This document shows, one piece after another, positions 52,294 to 63,858 of a DNA stretch of 64,000 nucleotides. A program made the position numbers and the translations under genes. Where the stretch lies: positions 1-64,000 of the forward strand of contig JACRET010000004.1 of the NCBI GenBank assembly GCA_016218105.1, written 5' to 3'. The DNA comes from Deltaproteobacteria bacterium. GTDB taxonomy: Bacteria; Desulfobacterota; GWC2-55-46. The number at the start of each line of letters is the position of its first letter. The stretch's first letter is position 1. The notes beneath the pieces were generated by a model. The model did no database searches and was not told the origin of the DNA. It worked only from the letters and a program-made list of their open reading frames with translations.

Positions 52294-52732
52294 CCGCTAC
52301 AGACAGTAGTTTTGCCGCATCCTCAAAAATCCTTTTCCAGTCAACGAGCCCGATGGGGCCTTCGTCCGTTTCGATGGTTCCCTTTACATATCCCAAAACC
52401 TTTTCTGTTACTGTTTTGTCCTTAAGCCCTTCTGCCCATATGAATGAGACCTCCGCGCCGCCGGCATCGAGCCCCAGCGTACAGGCCGCGTCCCTTAAAA
52501 CTATTATCTTATGAGCGCCATTCTCCCCGGGATCAAGCCCGAAGGCTTTTTTAAGATCCGCTACGGTTACAGGCTCGCCCCGAAGGCTTATTATCCCGGA
52601 GACGAACCCTTTCCTCCCCGGGAGGAAAGGGAGTTTCGAGACCTCGACTATTCCCGCGACATCCGAAGTCTCAAGCGCAAGCCTCACGCCGTCTATCGTT
52701 ATGACCAGCTTGTCCCCGCCCACGGCTATCAA
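52277..52732 (-). CDS. cheW: CheW-like adaptor protein
   Basis: 151 residues covering one CheW beta domain (LVITIDGVRLALETSDVAGIVEV; GFVSGIISLRGEPVTVADL; KIIVLRDAACTLGL; GLVDWKRIFED). CheW couples the methyl-accepting protein to CheA in receptor arrays. It overlaps the MCP stop by four bases (ATGA) and cheY by 17, showing tight translational coupling. The sequence is divergent from enteric CheW, but the fold motifs are present. Confidence 0.92.
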   Translation of the reverse strand: MIAVGGDKLVITIDGVRLALETSDVAGIVEVSKLPFLPGRKGFVSGIISLRGEPVTVADLKKAFGLDPGENGAHKIIVLRDAACTLGLDAGGAEVSFIWAEGLKDKTVTEKVLGYVKGTIETDEGPIGLVDWKRIFEDAAKLLSVADGMRA

Positions 52733-53994
52733 ATGTTAAACTTGGCTACAACGGCCCTAAGCTCTTTTGAAAGCTCCGAGAGCTTTTCAGACGCGGCCAT
52801 AGTCTCTTTTATGGCCGCTCCGTGCCTCTCAACGGCGGCCTCCACCTTCTCCGTCGTTGTAAGGTTCTCGCGGGCGATGTTTGCTACCTGCTCGATAATG
52901 GCGACCGTTTTTCCAGCCTTCTCCTTCTGTTTATGCGTAAGCCCGAGTATGAGCGTGGCCCGTTCAGCCACGTCGGACGTGTAATTCGTTATGTCAACGA
53001 GGATCTCCCTTATCTTTCTCAGGTCATCCCTGCCGCCCTTGAGGTTGGATGTGCCTTCGCTCGCGGAGGATACTACGCGCTCGACCTCCATGCGGAGCTC
53101 CTTTACTATCAAGGAGACGTCCTGGACGCTGTTGTTGGTATTGTCGGCGAACCTCCTGACCTCTTCTGCGACCATCGCGAAGCCCCTGCCGTGCTCTCCG
53201 GCCTTTGACGCCTCGATAGTTGCATTAAGCGCCAGGAGGTCTGTCTGGCGCGATATGTGAGTTATCACATCCAGTATCTTCGGGATATCGTTAAGCTTCT
53301 CTTTAAGCCTTATGGCGGCGCTCTCGGTATTTTCAATGCCGCTGAAAATAGTCTCCATCTTTTCCATCGCGGAGGTGGCGGTCGTAGCGCCCCGCTGCAC
53401 CATCGAGTTTACCTTCTGGGAGGCGTTGACGCTCTCGGTGACCTTGTTGGCCACATCGTCCGCAAGCTCGGACATCGCCTTCACGGTAGAGCCCGCGTCC
53501 CCGATATGGTTGGCCTGCTCAAGCGCGCCGTCAAAGATGGTAGAGGTCCCGGAGATGACCTCTTTTGACGTGTCATGGCCTTTGGCTATGACGGCGGATA
53601 AGGTCTCCTGGGCCTCCCCGAGGTTGTTGCCGGTCTCCTTAATGCGCTCCACAAGCGATTTGAGGTTCCTGGACATGAGCGAAAGCGCCTCTTCGAGATC
53701 GCTCGTCTCGTCCTTGAACATGGTATTGCCCAGCTCTCCGGAGCTCGTCAGGTCGCCGCGGCTTATCTTCTGTGCCGTGCTCGTAAGTATACTGAAGTTT
53801 CTGGTAAAGGTTTTCGTGAAAACCGAGCCGAGTATAAGCCCTATTACTATGGCGGTCAGGAAGCTTAATGGCTGCTGCAGCCATTCGGCTACCCCTGTAT
53901 GCTCTATAACCGTGGGTACGAAGGCCGCCGCCGCGACGACCGCAATGAAGCCCAGTATGAATTTATAACCGATCGGAATTTTCATGCTATTCAA
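52729..53994 (-). CDS. Methyl-accepting chemotaxis protein without a periplasmic sensor domain
   Basis: 421 residues. Two membrane helices (about 10-28 and 42-62) are separated by only about 14 residues, so there is no periplasmic ligand domain. A HAMP-like segment follows, then a long helical signalling region with the hairpin tip RQTDLLALNATIEASKAGEHGRGFAMVAEEVRRFA. It may sense membrane or intracellular state or another protein. The TTG at 53994 has a well-placed GGCGG; an ATG three codons later is possible. It is first in MCP-CheW-CheY-CheA behind a strong promoter. CheR and CheB, which would methylate and demethylate it, are not in the window. Confidence 0.95.
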   Translation of the reverse strand: MNSMKIPIGYKFILGFIAVVAAAAFVPTVIEHTGVAEWLQQPLSFLTAIVIGLILGSVFTKTFTRNFSILTSTAQKISRGDLTSSGELGNTMFKDETSDLEEALSLMSRNLKSLVERIKETGNNLGEAQETLSAVIAKGHDTSKEVISGTSTIFDGALEQANHIGDAGSTVKAMSELADDVANKVTESVNASQKVNSMVQRGATTATSAMEKMETIFSGIENTESAAIRLKEKLNDIPKILDVITHISRQTDLLALNATIEASKAGEHGRGFAMVAEEVRRFADNTNNSVQDVSLIVKELRMEVERVVSSASEGTSNLKGGRDDLRKIREILVDITNYTSDVAERATLILGLTHKQKEKAGKTVAIIEQVANIARENLTTTEKVEAAVERHGAAIKETMAASEKLSELSKELRAVVAKFNI

Positions 53995-54026
53995 GTCTTA
54001 CCGCCTTTTATTAAACATATCAAGAT

Positions 54027-54056
54027 ATTATAAAATCCTTTGGGACTCAAAGTCAA
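54027..54056 (-). promoter_or_regulatory. Sigma-70 promoter of the chemotaxis operon
   Basis: On the minus strand TTGACT (54051-54056), an 18-base spacer and a perfect TATAAT (54027-54032), about 30 bases before the MCP start. Confidence 0.8.
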
Positions 54057-54188
54057 ACGGTTAGGGCGCGCGCCTTAAAACGCATATCACCATGTAATAT
54101 TTCGACATTTTCCGGCTCTAACTTTAATTTTTTTTAACAGGCACGGATGAAGAATCGCTAAATAAGGAGGGGATGCCGGATCAGAATG

Positions 54189-55196
54189 TCAAAAGTGCTC
54201 GAAGCCGAGCCTTTTTAGCTTCATGGGCCTGCCGTTTTCATCGAGTATTTTTAGCCCTTTTCCGGTTATCCTGCCGATAGGGGTTATCCTGATCTTCAGC
54301 CTCTCCGCGAGCCTTGAGATCTTCTTTTTATCAGCCTCGGGTGCTGTAAAGAGCAGTTCATAGTCCTCGCCGCCCGAGAGGGCGAGGTCTATCCATGACC
54401 TGTCCTTTACCCGTTCGGCATACTCTTTCAGTTCCGCCGAGACCGGAAAATCCTTAAGGTAAATCTCGGCCCCGGCATTGCTTTCAACGCAGACACGCTT
54501 AAGGTCAAGCGCCACGCCGTCGCTTATGTCTATCATCGATCTGGCGATGCCTTTTTTCGCCAAAAGGCTCCCGGCCTCCATCCTCGGAACAGGGGCAAGA
54601 TGTCTTGACACAGCCTTTCCAAAACGGCCTTTTACCGCTGCCCTGTATCCGTGGTTTTGCAAGACCTTAAGCCCCAAAGCCGAGTCTCCGGGGGTTCCTG
54701 TCACGAATATGGCGTGGCCTTCCCGAGCGCCGCTTCTATAGACGGCTTTGCCCTTCGGTACCTCGCCGATGACGGTCGTGGAGATCATGGTCAACCCGGC
54801 CCTGGCGGTATTTCCGCCCGCGAGGGCGACCTTGAACTCTTCTGAGATCTCCTTTATTCCCCGGTACAGGGCGTCTATGAATTCTTTTTTGGTTTTTGGA
54901 GTGAGAGCTATGGAGACCAGAAAAAACAAAGGCTCTCCGCCCATCGCCGCTATGTCTGAGAGCGATATCGAGAGAGCCTTTTTCCCTAGTAAGCCGGGTG
55001 GGGCGTAGCTTAAATCAAAATGAGTCCCCTCTATCAGGGTGTCTGTAGTCGAGAGAAGGAGCTTGCCCCCGTCCTGGGCCGTAACGCTCGTATCGTCGCC
55101 GATACCCTTTATGACGCGGGGATTTTTCGGGGCGAAGCTCTTTTCCAAGCCCCTTATTATTCTGTCCTCGCCAAGTTCCGTTAGATATCTTTTCAA
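54189..55196 (-). CDS. thiL: Thiamine-monophosphate kinase
   Basis: 335 residues. It phosphorylates thiamine monophosphate to the active diphosphate with ATP. Motifs: ELGEDRIIRGLEK, GIGDDTSV, STTDTLIEGTHFDL, KALSISLSDIAAMGG, AGGNTARAG, VTGTPGDSALGL, RSMIDISDGVALDLKRV and LSGGEDYELLFT. It is the last gene of an hsp20-lon-thiL run, 12 bases after lon. The grouping with proteolysis genes has no obvious functional reason. No other thiamine gene is near. Confidence 0.96.
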   Translation of the reverse strand: MKRYLTELGEDRIIRGLEKSFAPKNPRVIKGIGDDTSVTAQDGGKLLLSTTDTLIEGTHFDLSYAPPGLLGKKALSISLSDIAAMGGEPLFFLVSIALTPKTKKEFIDALYRGIKEISEEFKVALAGGNTARAGLTMISTTVIGEVPKGKAVYRSGAREGHAIFVTGTPGDSALGLKVLQNHGYRAAVKGRFGKAVSRHLAPVPRMEAGSLLAKKGIARSMIDISDGVALDLKRVCVESNAGAEIYLKDFPVSAELKEYAERVKDRSWIDLALSGGEDYELLFTAPEADKKKISRLAERLKIRITPIGRITGKGLKILDENGRPMKLKRLGFEHF

Positions 55197-55208
55197 TCCG
55201 CCGCAGCC

Positions 55209-57626
55209 TTAAGGCCTTACGGTCCGCCTCTCGGATTTAGTCTTCTTGGGAGGCTTACGAGGGGCCGGCTTGTTCGATTTCTTTCTGAAAATAACCTTAA
55301 GCACATCATCCATGTGTTTGACCGGGATGAAGGTGAGCTTCTTCCTGATATCCTTTGGTATCTCTTCGAGGTCCTTCTTGTTCCTCTCCGGGATGATGAT
55401 CGTGGTGATCTTGGCGCGCAGCGCCGCAAGGCACTTTTCCTTGACCCCGCCTATGGGCAGCACCCTTCCGCGTAGGGTTATCTCGCCTGTCATCGCGATG
55501 TCTTTATTTATAGGCGTCTGCGTCAGCGCGGAGATGAGCGCCGCGGCCATTGTTATGCCGGCCGACGGGCCGTCCTTGGGTATAGCCCCTGACGGCACAT
55601 GTATGTGGATATCGAGGTCTTTATAGAAATCAGGGTTGAGGTCGAATATCTTTGCCCTGGACCGCGCGTAGCTTAACGCGGCGTGCGCCGACTCTTTCAT
55701 CACGTCTCCAAGGTGGCCTGTAAGCGTGAGCTGGCCCTTGCCGTTCATGATGGTAGCCTCGATGTGCAGTATCTCTCCCCCTACGGGCGTCCATGCAAGC
55801 CCCGTAGCCACTCCTATTTCGTCAACTTCCTGTTCAGCTTCAGGGAGGTACTTGGGTATTCCAAGGAACTCCTGAAGGAGTTTTGGGGTTATTACGGTAA
55901 GCTGGGTTTTGCCGGAGGCGACTCTCTTCGCCACTTTTCTGCAAAGGGACGCTATCTCGCGCTCGAGGTTACGGAGCCCCGCTTCCCTCGTATATCCGGA
56001 GATGACCCTCTTGATGGTCTCATCCGGTATCGTCAGGAGTTTTTTCGACAACCCGTGCTCTTTTAATTGCCTTGGGAGTATGAACTTCTTTGCTATCTCA
56101 AGCTTCTCCTCTTCCGTATAACCAGGGAGGTTTATAAGCTCCATCCTGTCCAGGAGCGGCTCCGGTATCGGGTCCGCCATGTTCGCCGTCGTTATGAACA
56201 TGACCTTGGAAAGGTCAAAAGGCAGGTTCAGATAATGGTCGCTGAAGGCGTAGTTCTGCTCCGGGTCCAGTACCTCAAGCAGGGCGGATGACGGGTCGCC
56301 CCTGAAGTCCATCCCTATCTTGTCTATCTCGTCCATCATGAAGACGGGGTTGTTCGTGCCGGCCTGCTTTATGCCCTGGATGATACGCCCTGGCAGCGCG
56401 CCGACATAGGTCCTCCTGTGGCCGCGTATCTCGGCTTCGTCCTTGATGCCTCCGAGAGATATCCTTACGAAGTTCCTGCCCATCGCCTTCGCTATGGACC
56501 TGCCTAGCGAGGTCTTTCCAACGCCGGGAGGCCCTACAAAGCAGAGTATGGGCCCTTTGGTCTTGCTCTGCAGTTTTCTGACGGCAAGATACTCGAGTAT
56601 CCTCTCCTTGATCTTCTCCAGGTTGTAGTGGTCGGTGTCGAGCACCTTTTTGGCCTTGTCGATGTCGATAGCGTCTTTGGTCTGTTTCGCCCAGGGGAGA
56701 TCGACGAGCCATTCTAGATAAGTCCGTATGAGCGCGGCCTCGGCCGCGTCGGGGTGCATCATCTCTAATCTGTCGGCCTGCTTGTGCGCCTCTTTTTCAA
56801 CCTCCGAAGGCATCTTGGCCTTCCGGATCTTCTCCCTGAACTCCTCCATGTCCTCGGTCGCTTCCTCGATATCGCCGAGCTCGTTCTTTATGGCCCGCAT
56901 CTGCTCCCGTAAGTAATACTCTCTCTGGGTCTTGTCCATCTCCTCTTTTGCCTGAGACTGGATCTTGACCTGCATCTGCGCGACCTGAAGCTCTTTTATG
57001 AGGAAGTCATTGACCTTCTCAAGTCTTTTTATCGGATCGAGAGTTTCCAGCACCGCCTGGGCCTCGTCTATCTTAAGGCCCAGGTTGGCGGCTACGAGGT
57101 CCGCCATCCGGCCCGGGTCCGTGATATTGTCGAGCACCATCATGACTTCCTGGAAGATGACCTTGCCGAGCGTGGAGAGCTTCTCAAGCTGTTCCTTGAC
57201 GTTACGCATGAGGGCCTCTATCTCCAGGGTCACCTCGCCGGCCGCCTGTTCTTTCGTCTTGGTTATGCCTACGGTGTAAGAGGGCTTGGTCTGGATAAAC
57301 TTGTTCACCTGGGCGCGGGCAAGGCCCTGGACGAGGATCTTCACCCTGCCGTCAGGGAGCTTGAGCATCCGCATTATCATGCAGACGGTGCCTGATGTGT
57401 AAAGGTCCTCAGGCTCCGGGTCTTCCTTGGAAATATCCTTCTGCGTAGCCGTGAAGATCAGCCTGTCTTTGGTAAGGGCTGAATCGACCGCGTTGATGGA
57501 CCGCTCTCTTCCGACAAAGAGCGGCACTATCATGAACGGAAAGATGACCACGTCCCTTACGGGCAGAAGCGGCAGCGCTTCAGGTATGATCAGCTGTTCT
57601 TCTTCTCTTTTATCTTCTTCAGCCAT
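55209..57626 (-). CDS. lon: ATP-dependent Lon protease
   Basis: 805 residues. It degrades misfolded and regulatory proteins in the cytoplasm. The N-terminal substrate domain begins [22 protein letters not shown]; the AAA+ module has Walker [13 protein letters not shown] and Walker [13 protein letters not shown]; the C-terminal protease domain has the catalytic Ser in [15 protein letters not shown] and the Lys in [14 protein letters not shown] basic tail ([16 protein letters not shown]) extends beyond the usual end. It lies 21 bases after hsp20, so both stress genes are probably co-transcribed. Confidence 0.98.
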   Translation of the reverse strand: MAEEDKREEEQLIIPEALPLLPVRDVVIFPFMIVPLFVGRERSINAVDSALTKDRLIFTATQKDISKEDPEPEDLYTSGTVCMIMRMLKLPDGRVKILVQGLARAQVNKFIQTKPSYTVGITKTKEQAAGEVTLEIEALMRNVKEQLEKLSTLGKVIFQEVMMVLDNITDPGRMADLVAANLGLKIDEAQAVLETLDPIKRLEKVNDFLIKELQVAQMQVKIQSQAKEEMDKTQREYYLREQMRAIKNELGDIEEATEDMEEFREKIRKAKMPSEVEKEAHKQADRLEMMHPDAAEAALIRTYLEWLVDLPWAKQTKDAIDIDKAKKVLDTDHYNLEKIKERILEYLAVRKLQSKTKGPILCFVGPPGVGKTSLGRSIAKAMGRNFVRISLGGIKDEAEIRGHRRTYVGALPGRIIQGIKQAGTNNPVFMMDEIDKIGMDFRGDPSSALLEVLDPEQNYAFSDHYLNLPFDLSKVMFITTANMADPIPEPLLDRMELINLPGYTEEEKLEIAKKFILPRQLKEHGLSKKLLTIPDETIKRVISGYTREAGLRNLEREIASLCRKVAKRVASGKTQLTVITPKLLQEFLGIPKYLPEAEQEVDEIGVATGLAWTPVGGEILHIEATIMNGKGQLTLTGHLGDVMKESAHAALSYARSRAKIFDLNPDFYKDLDIHIHVPSGAIPKDGPSAGITMAAALISALTQTPINKDIAMTGEITLRGRVLPIGGVKEKCLAALRAKITTIIIPERNKKDLEEIPKDIRKKLTFIPVKHMDDVLKVIFRKKSNKPAPRKPPKKTKSERRTVRP

Positions 57627-57647
57627 TTAAAATTTATCCTCTCTTTT

Positions 57648-58103
57648 TTATATGGACTCGATCGGGACTTTTTTTGTGGCCGAGCGTTTATCCTCAACCC
57701 TCGGCAGCACTATTGTAAGCACACCGTTTTTGTAGATCGCCTTTATCCTGGCGGTATCAACTGAATAGGGCAGCTCTATTGCCCTGAATATCCTTCCGAA
57801 CGACCTTTCCATGCAGACGTAATTAATCTTGTCTTCCTCGAAGCATTCGAACTTGAGGGCCTTAATCGTCAGCGTCTGCTTAAGAAGCGTTATGTCGATT
57901 TCCTGTTTTCTCACGCCCGGAAGCTCCGCTTCAATGATCACTTCCGCGGCGTTTGAGTATACGTCGACGTTCGGGATCTGGGTTATCGGCTCCGGCTGGG
58001 TGAATATGCCGGTGTCTTCCATGCCCTCAAAGATAAACTGGTTTATATTGTCGATCTCTACCGCCGGCGAACTCCCCGCCGGTTTTTTTGACATCTTGGC
58101 CAT
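57648..58103 (-). CDS. Small heat-shock protein, Hsp20/alpha-crystallin family
   Basis: 151 residues. An N-terminal arm of about 45 residues is followed by the alpha-crystallin domain (PNVDVYSNAAEVIIEAELPGV; ERSFGRIFRAIELP; the A/K-x-NGVLTIVLPR motif) and a short tail with an I-x-I-like VPIESI. Such proteins bind unfolding clients without ATP. The position before lon suggests hold-then-degrade quality control. I looked upstream for a sigma-32 or CIRCE element and saw none that was clear. Confidence 0.95.
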   Translation of the reverse strand: MAKMSKKPAGSSPAVEIDNINQFIFEGMEDTGIFTQPEPITQIPNVDVYSNAAEVIIEAELPGVRKQEIDITLLKQTLTIKALKFECFEEDKINYVCMERSFGRIFRAIELPYSVDTARIKAIYKNGVLTIVLPRVEDKRSATKKVPIESI

Positions 58104-58238
58104 AAATTGCTTTTCTACCTCACGTCTCTTGGTTGAAAAAACAGTCTTAAAAGGCCTCTTGCTCTAATTTGAATCTGATGAAAGTGACAGGATTCGGAAA
58201 GATGGTACAGGGCTTGCGCCCTCGAATGAACGATGATG

Positions 58239-59099
58239 TCAGAAACCCAGCTGTTTGAGGAATTTTTTGAATTCCGCCCTGAGTTCGGGACGCTTCAACG
58301 CAAGGGACACATTCGCTTTAAGAAATCCGAGCTTGTCCCCGGCATCATAACGATTGCCTTCAAATTCGTACGCGTAGATATCTTCGGTCTCAAGTAGTAT
58401 CTTAAGCGCGTCGGTAAGCTGGATCTCCCCGCCTTTACCGGGCCTTGTCCTCTCAAGGGCGTCAAAGATCCCGGGCGTTAGAATGTATCTGCCGATGATA
58501 GCGAGGTTTGAGGGCGGATTCTCCTTCGGCTTCTCTACCAGGTCAAGCACCCGGAAGACGCCCGGCGCGACCTGTTCGCCCTTTATAACCCCGTAAAGAT
58601 GGGCATCCTTTTTATTTACGCGCTGTACCGCGAGGACGCTTGTCTTATATTCCTTGTGAACCCCGATCATCTGTTTCATCGCCGGGACTTTTGCGTCTAT
58701 TATATCATCTCCGAGAAAAACAGCAAATGCTTCGTCATTGATCAGATTTCTTGTTATTGAGATCGCGTGGCCCAGCCCAAGAGGTTTTTTCTGCCTGGTA
58801 TAGGCAAAATGGACGAGACCCGACACTTCCTCGATCTCTTTTAAAAGCGCCGTCTTGCCGCGCTCCTTAAGGAGTATCTCAAGCTCGAACGAGGTGTCGA
58901 AGTGATCCTCTATCGCGGTCTTGCCCATCCCGGTTACAATGATCATCTCCTTAAGCCCTGAGGCCTTGGCCTCCTCGACAGCGTACTGGATCAGGGGCTT
59001 GTCTACCAGCGGAAGCATTTCTTTAGGGATTGCCTTTGTAGCCGGGAGGAACCTTGTGCCAAAGCCTGCTGCCGGGAAAACCGCTTTTTTGATGGTCAT
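58239..59099 (-). CDS. galU: UTP-glucose-1-phosphate uridylyltransferase
   Basis: 286 residues. It makes UDP-glucose, the donor for cellulose synthase (BcsA in this window) and for envelope sugars. The nucleotidyl-transfer motif is VFPAAGFGTRFLPATKAIPKEML, followed by PLIQYAVEEA, the family region GLGHAI, VFLGDDIID with the metal-binding Asp, the sugar site VEKPKE and GRYILTPGIFD. It stands alone on the minus strand with a strong promoter (59141-59169). Confidence 0.97.
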   Translation of the reverse strand: MTIKKAVFPAAGFGTRFLPATKAIPKEMLPLVDKPLIQYAVEEAKASGLKEMIIVTGMGKTAIEDHFDTSFELEILLKERGKTALLKEIEEVSGLVHFAYTRQKKPLGLGHAISITRNLINDEAFAVFLGDDIIDAKVPAMKQMIGVHKEYKTSVLAVQRVNKKDAHLYGVIKGEQVAPGVFRVLDLVEKPKENPPSNLAIIGRYILTPGIFDALERTRPGKGGEIQLTDALKILLETEDIYAYEFEGNRYDAGDKLGFLKANVSLALKRPELRAEFKKFLKQLGF

Positions 59100-59140
59100 T
59101 TATCTCTTTCCAGAAGACTATTTTTTCACTATATCAAAAT

Positions 59141-59169
59141 ATGATAATAAGTTTTATTTGATAAGTCAA
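59141..59169 (-). promoter_or_regulatory. Sigma-70 promoter of galU
   Basis: On the minus strand TTGACT (59164-59169), a 17-base spacer and TATCAT (59141-59146), about 42 bases before the ATG. Confidence 0.8.
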
Positions 59170-59216
59170 GAGGCAGAGGACAGTTAATCTCAGGTATTTC
59201 AGGGAGATTTTCCGTA

Positions 59217-61388
<2,172 letters not shown>

Positions 61389-61555
61389 ATTCCGTCAGCC
61401 TGCGATCAGGGCAAGGGTTAGTGGTGAAATTGCGTGCAACCGGGTACCCTTAATTTTTAACATAAACTCACGAATGAGGCAATTGGACTTTGAGGCATGG
61501 CAGGATTTTATTTGTCATTGTGATGAGCTGGAACCTTCAGAAATCATGTAAATGG

Positions 61556-61623
61556 CTTTTTTGCGCGCTGGGCGCGCTTTCGGGGTATTGGCTCTGCTCG
61601 CTGTAGAGCGGGCAGAGCCCGGC
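61556..61623. repeat. Composite repeat fragment (copy D) with a long hairpin
   Basis: TTTTTGCGCGCTG..GCGC and CGGGGTATTGGCTCTGCTCGCTG match the core of copies A and C, then diverge. Here GGCTCTGCTCGCT and AGCGGGCAGAGCC (61590-61619) form a 13-bp stem with loop GTAG and one G-T pair. It lies in the divergent gap between pcrA and glgA; the rest of that gap (61389-61681) holds no gene. Confidence 0.65.
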
Positions 61624-61681
61624 GGATTTTTCTTTCCTTATTGACTTGAAACCCTGTGTTTTTTCTGTTAAGTTCTGCCGT

Positions 61682-63178
61682 ATGAGACCAAGAGTGATAA
61701 TCGTATCCCCAGAGGCTGCGCCTTTTGCAAAAACAGGGGGGTTGGCCGATGTGGCGGGCAGCCTCCCCAAGGCTTTAAAAAAACTCGGGTGTGAAGTCTC
61801 CATATTCATGCCGTACTACAGGCAGGTTGCCCAGAGCGGTTTGAAGCTGGAAACCACCGGCATCGACATAACGGTACCCCTCTGGAAACGCAAGATAAAG
61901 GCGGAGGTGTTAATGTACGGGGGAGGGGATGTCCCCGTATACTTCATAAAGCAGGATGAGCTTTACGACAGGAGCTACCTTTACGGGACGCCTGAGGGCG
62001 ACTACTTCGATAATTTAGAGAGGTACGCCTTTTTCTCAAGGGGAGTCCTTGAGGCCTTAAAAGAGGGCGGGTTTACCCCTGATGTGATCCACTGCAACGA
62101 CTGGCAGACGGGGCTGCTGCCTGCTTATCTGAAAGACGCGTACAAAGGCGAGCCATGTTTCCAGAGAACAGCGGTAGTCTTTACCATACATAATATCGCC
62201 TACCAGGGGCTTTTTGACGCCCGGCTTTTTGAGCTTACAAACCTGAGTCCGGCTTTTTTCAACCCCGAAGGCCTGGAATTCTGGGGCAAGGTAAATCTCC
62301 TTAAGTCAGGCCTCGTCTATTCGGAGATCATCACTACGGTAAGCAGGGCGTACAGCGCCGAGATACAGACCCCTGAGTACGGCTATGGCCTTGAAGGGGT
62401 TTTGCAGAGGAGGAAGGACAATCTTTACGGGGTGCTTAACGGGATCGATTACGAAGAGTGGAACCCGGAGGCCGACCCGATGATACCCGCGAATTACTCA
62501 AGAGACGACATGAGGGGTAAAAGGCCCTGCAGGAGAAAGCTTCTAAAGGGGTTCGGGCTTAAGCTGAAGCCCGAGGTGCCGTTAATCGGCATAATATCGA
62601 GGCTCGCGGCCCAGAAAGGTTTCGACATACTTTCAGAGGCGATGCCGGAGCTTATGGAGCTTGACCTCGGGATAGTACTCCTCGGTTCGGGAGACAGGAA
62701 ATACAGGGAGCTTATGGAGGGGCTTGCGGAGCGTTACCCTGAAAAGCTCGCGGTAAAGATAGACTTCAATAACGCGTTGTCGCATCTTGTGGAGGCCGGG
62801 TCTGATATGTTCCTCATGCCGTCGAGATATGAGCCGTGCGGGCTCAATCAGATATACAGCCTCAGGTACGGGACGATACCGGTAGTCAGGGCTACAGGGG
62901 GGCTTGAAGACACCGTCCGTGATTACAAAGAGGGTGACGGCACGGGGTTTAAATTCAAGGAGTATTCCGCAAAGGCCATTGTAGAAAAGGTAAAAGAGGC
63001 GATAGCGGTATTTGAAGATAAGAAGGCATGGGAGGAGCTGCAGAAGCGGGCGATGGCGGAGGACTTCTCATGGGAGAGATCAGCGCGTAAGTACATGGAG
63101 CTTTATCAGAAGGCGGAAAAGTGCTTAAAACTTAATCAAGCAAGCCTCAAAAACACGCATACCAGGATTTTGAAGTAG
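61682..63178 (+). CDS. glgA: Glycogen (starch) synthase, GT5 family
   Basis: 498 residues from the ATG giving MRPRVIIVSPEAAPFAKTGGLADV; the frame is open 12 codons further upstream, but those residues are not GlgA. It extends alpha-1,4-glucan from ADP- or UDP-glucose. The KTGGL substrate loop, IHCNDWQTGLLPAYL, FTIHNIAYQG, GVLNGIDYEEWNP, IISRLAAQKGFDIL and the C-terminal MPSRYEPCGLNQIYSLRYGTIPVVRATGGLEDTV stretch (read in segments) are all present. A TTGACT stands at 61641, but I see no good -10 at proper spacing. No other glycogen gene is adjacent. Confidence 0.96.
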   Translation: MRPRVIIVSPEAAPFAKTGGLADVAGSLPKALKKLGCEVSIFMPYYRQVAQSGLKLETTGIDITVPLWKRKIKAEVLMYGGGDVPVYFIKQDELYDRSYLYGTPEGDYFDNLERYAFFSRGVLEALKEGGFTPDVIHCNDWQTGLLPAYLKDAYKGEPCFQRTAVVFTIHNIAYQGLFDARLFELTNLSPAFFNPEGLEFWGKVNLLKSGLVYSEIITTVSRAYSAEIQTPEYGYGLEGVLQRRKDNLYGVLNGIDYEEWNPEADPMIPANYSRDDMRGKRPCRRKLLKGFGLKLKPEVPLIGIISRLAAQKGFDILSEAMPELMELDLGIVLLGSGDRKYRELMEGLAERYPEKLAVKIDFNNALSHLVEAGSDMFLMPSRYEPCGLNQIYSLRYGTIPVVRATGGLEDTVRDYKEGDGTGFKFKEYSAKAIVEKVKEAIAVFEDKKAWEELQKRAMAEDFSWERSARKYMELYQKAEKCLKLNQASLKNTHTRILK

Positions 63179-63211
63179 TATCTACCCCGCAAAACCCCTT
63201 TAATTCCAAGG

Positions 63212-63228
63212 TTGGCACTGAAATTGCT
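63212..63228 (+). promoter_or_regulatory. Sigma-54 (-24/-12) promoter at the ANTAR regulator gene
   Basis: TTGGCACTGAAATTGCT: TTGGCAC and TTGCT with GG and GC exactly 10 bases apart. By position the start point would be near 63239, only about three bases before the ATG at 63242. That predicts a leaderless mRNA, and no ribosome site is visible. Confidence 0.7.
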
Positions 63229-63241
63229 TTTTAATCCCGCC

Positions 63242-63814
63242 ATGAGAAAGATAGCCATTATAGACGACGACTCTTCTGAAAGGCTGGTTATTAAAGGGCT
63301 TATACTGGACGGCGGCTTCTCCGTAGTGGGCGAGGGTGAAAACGGCAGAGAGGCCGTAGAGCTCTGCAGGACAAAGTCCCCTGACCTGATCATCATGGAC
63401 GTAAAGATGCCTGTAAAGGACGGGATCGACGCGGCTGCCGAAATAAACCGTCTCTTCCCCGTGCCTGTCGTTCTCCTTACGGCAAGCGACGACGAGGAGA
63501 CCATAAGGCGGGCTGCCGAGGCCGGGGTGATGGCATACCTCCTTAAGCCTGTAAGGCAGGAGGAGCTTTTGCCGGCTATCGAAATGGCGGTATCCCGTTT
63601 CGAAGAGTTCAAAATGCTCCGGCAGGAGAACGCTGAGCTTAAAGACACGCTTAAGTCGAGAAAGCTCATAGAGAAGGCAAAGGGCCTTTTAATGGAGAGA
63701 GAAAAACTATCTGAGTCCGAGGCATTCACCAGGATAAGGAAGATAAGCATGGATAAAAGAAAGTCGATGACCGAGATAGCCGAGGTCTTAATCCTTGCCT
63801 TTGAGAAAAAGTAA
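63242..63814 (+). CDS. ANTAR-domain response regulator (NasT/AmiR type)
   Basis: 190 residues. An N-terminal receiver (IIDDDSSERL; phospho-acceptor D53 in LIIMDVKMPVKDG; PVVLLTASDD; YLLKPVRQEEL) is joined by a helix to an ANTAR RNA-binding domain (LIEKAKGLLMEREKLSESEA; RIRKISMDKRKSMTEIAE). Such proteins act as phosphorylation-controlled anti-terminators that bind paired hexa-loop hairpins in leader RNAs, often of nitrogen-metabolism genes. A sigma-54 promoter directly upstream fits a nitrogen link. No cognate kinase is adjacent. The glutamine amidotransferase gene follows after 44 bases. The ATG at 63242 is where the receiver strand begins; a TTG at 63212 overlaps the promoter and is not credible. 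Confidence 0.94.
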   Translation: MRKIAIIDDDSSERLVIKGLILDGGFSVVGEGENGREAVELCRTKSPDLIIMDVKMPVKDGIDAAAEINRLFPVPVVLLTASDDEETIRRAAEAGVMAYLLKPVRQEELLPAIEMAVSRFEEFKMLRQENAELKDTLKSRKLIEKAKGLLMEREKLSESEAFTRIRKISMDKRKSMTEIAEVLILAFEKK

Positions 63815-63858
63815 TACTATATTTCTCTTCTGAGCAAATTTCTTTTGAGGAGATACCC

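Noticed and set aside
58104-58238. Heat-shock promoter or CIRCE element before hsp20
   Set aside because: No inverted repeat of CIRCE type and no good sigma-32 boxes were found.
61641-61673. Sigma-70 promoter for glgA from TTGACT at 61641
   Set aside because: No -10 box of acceptable quality lies at 16-18 bases; the nearest candidates match three of six positions.
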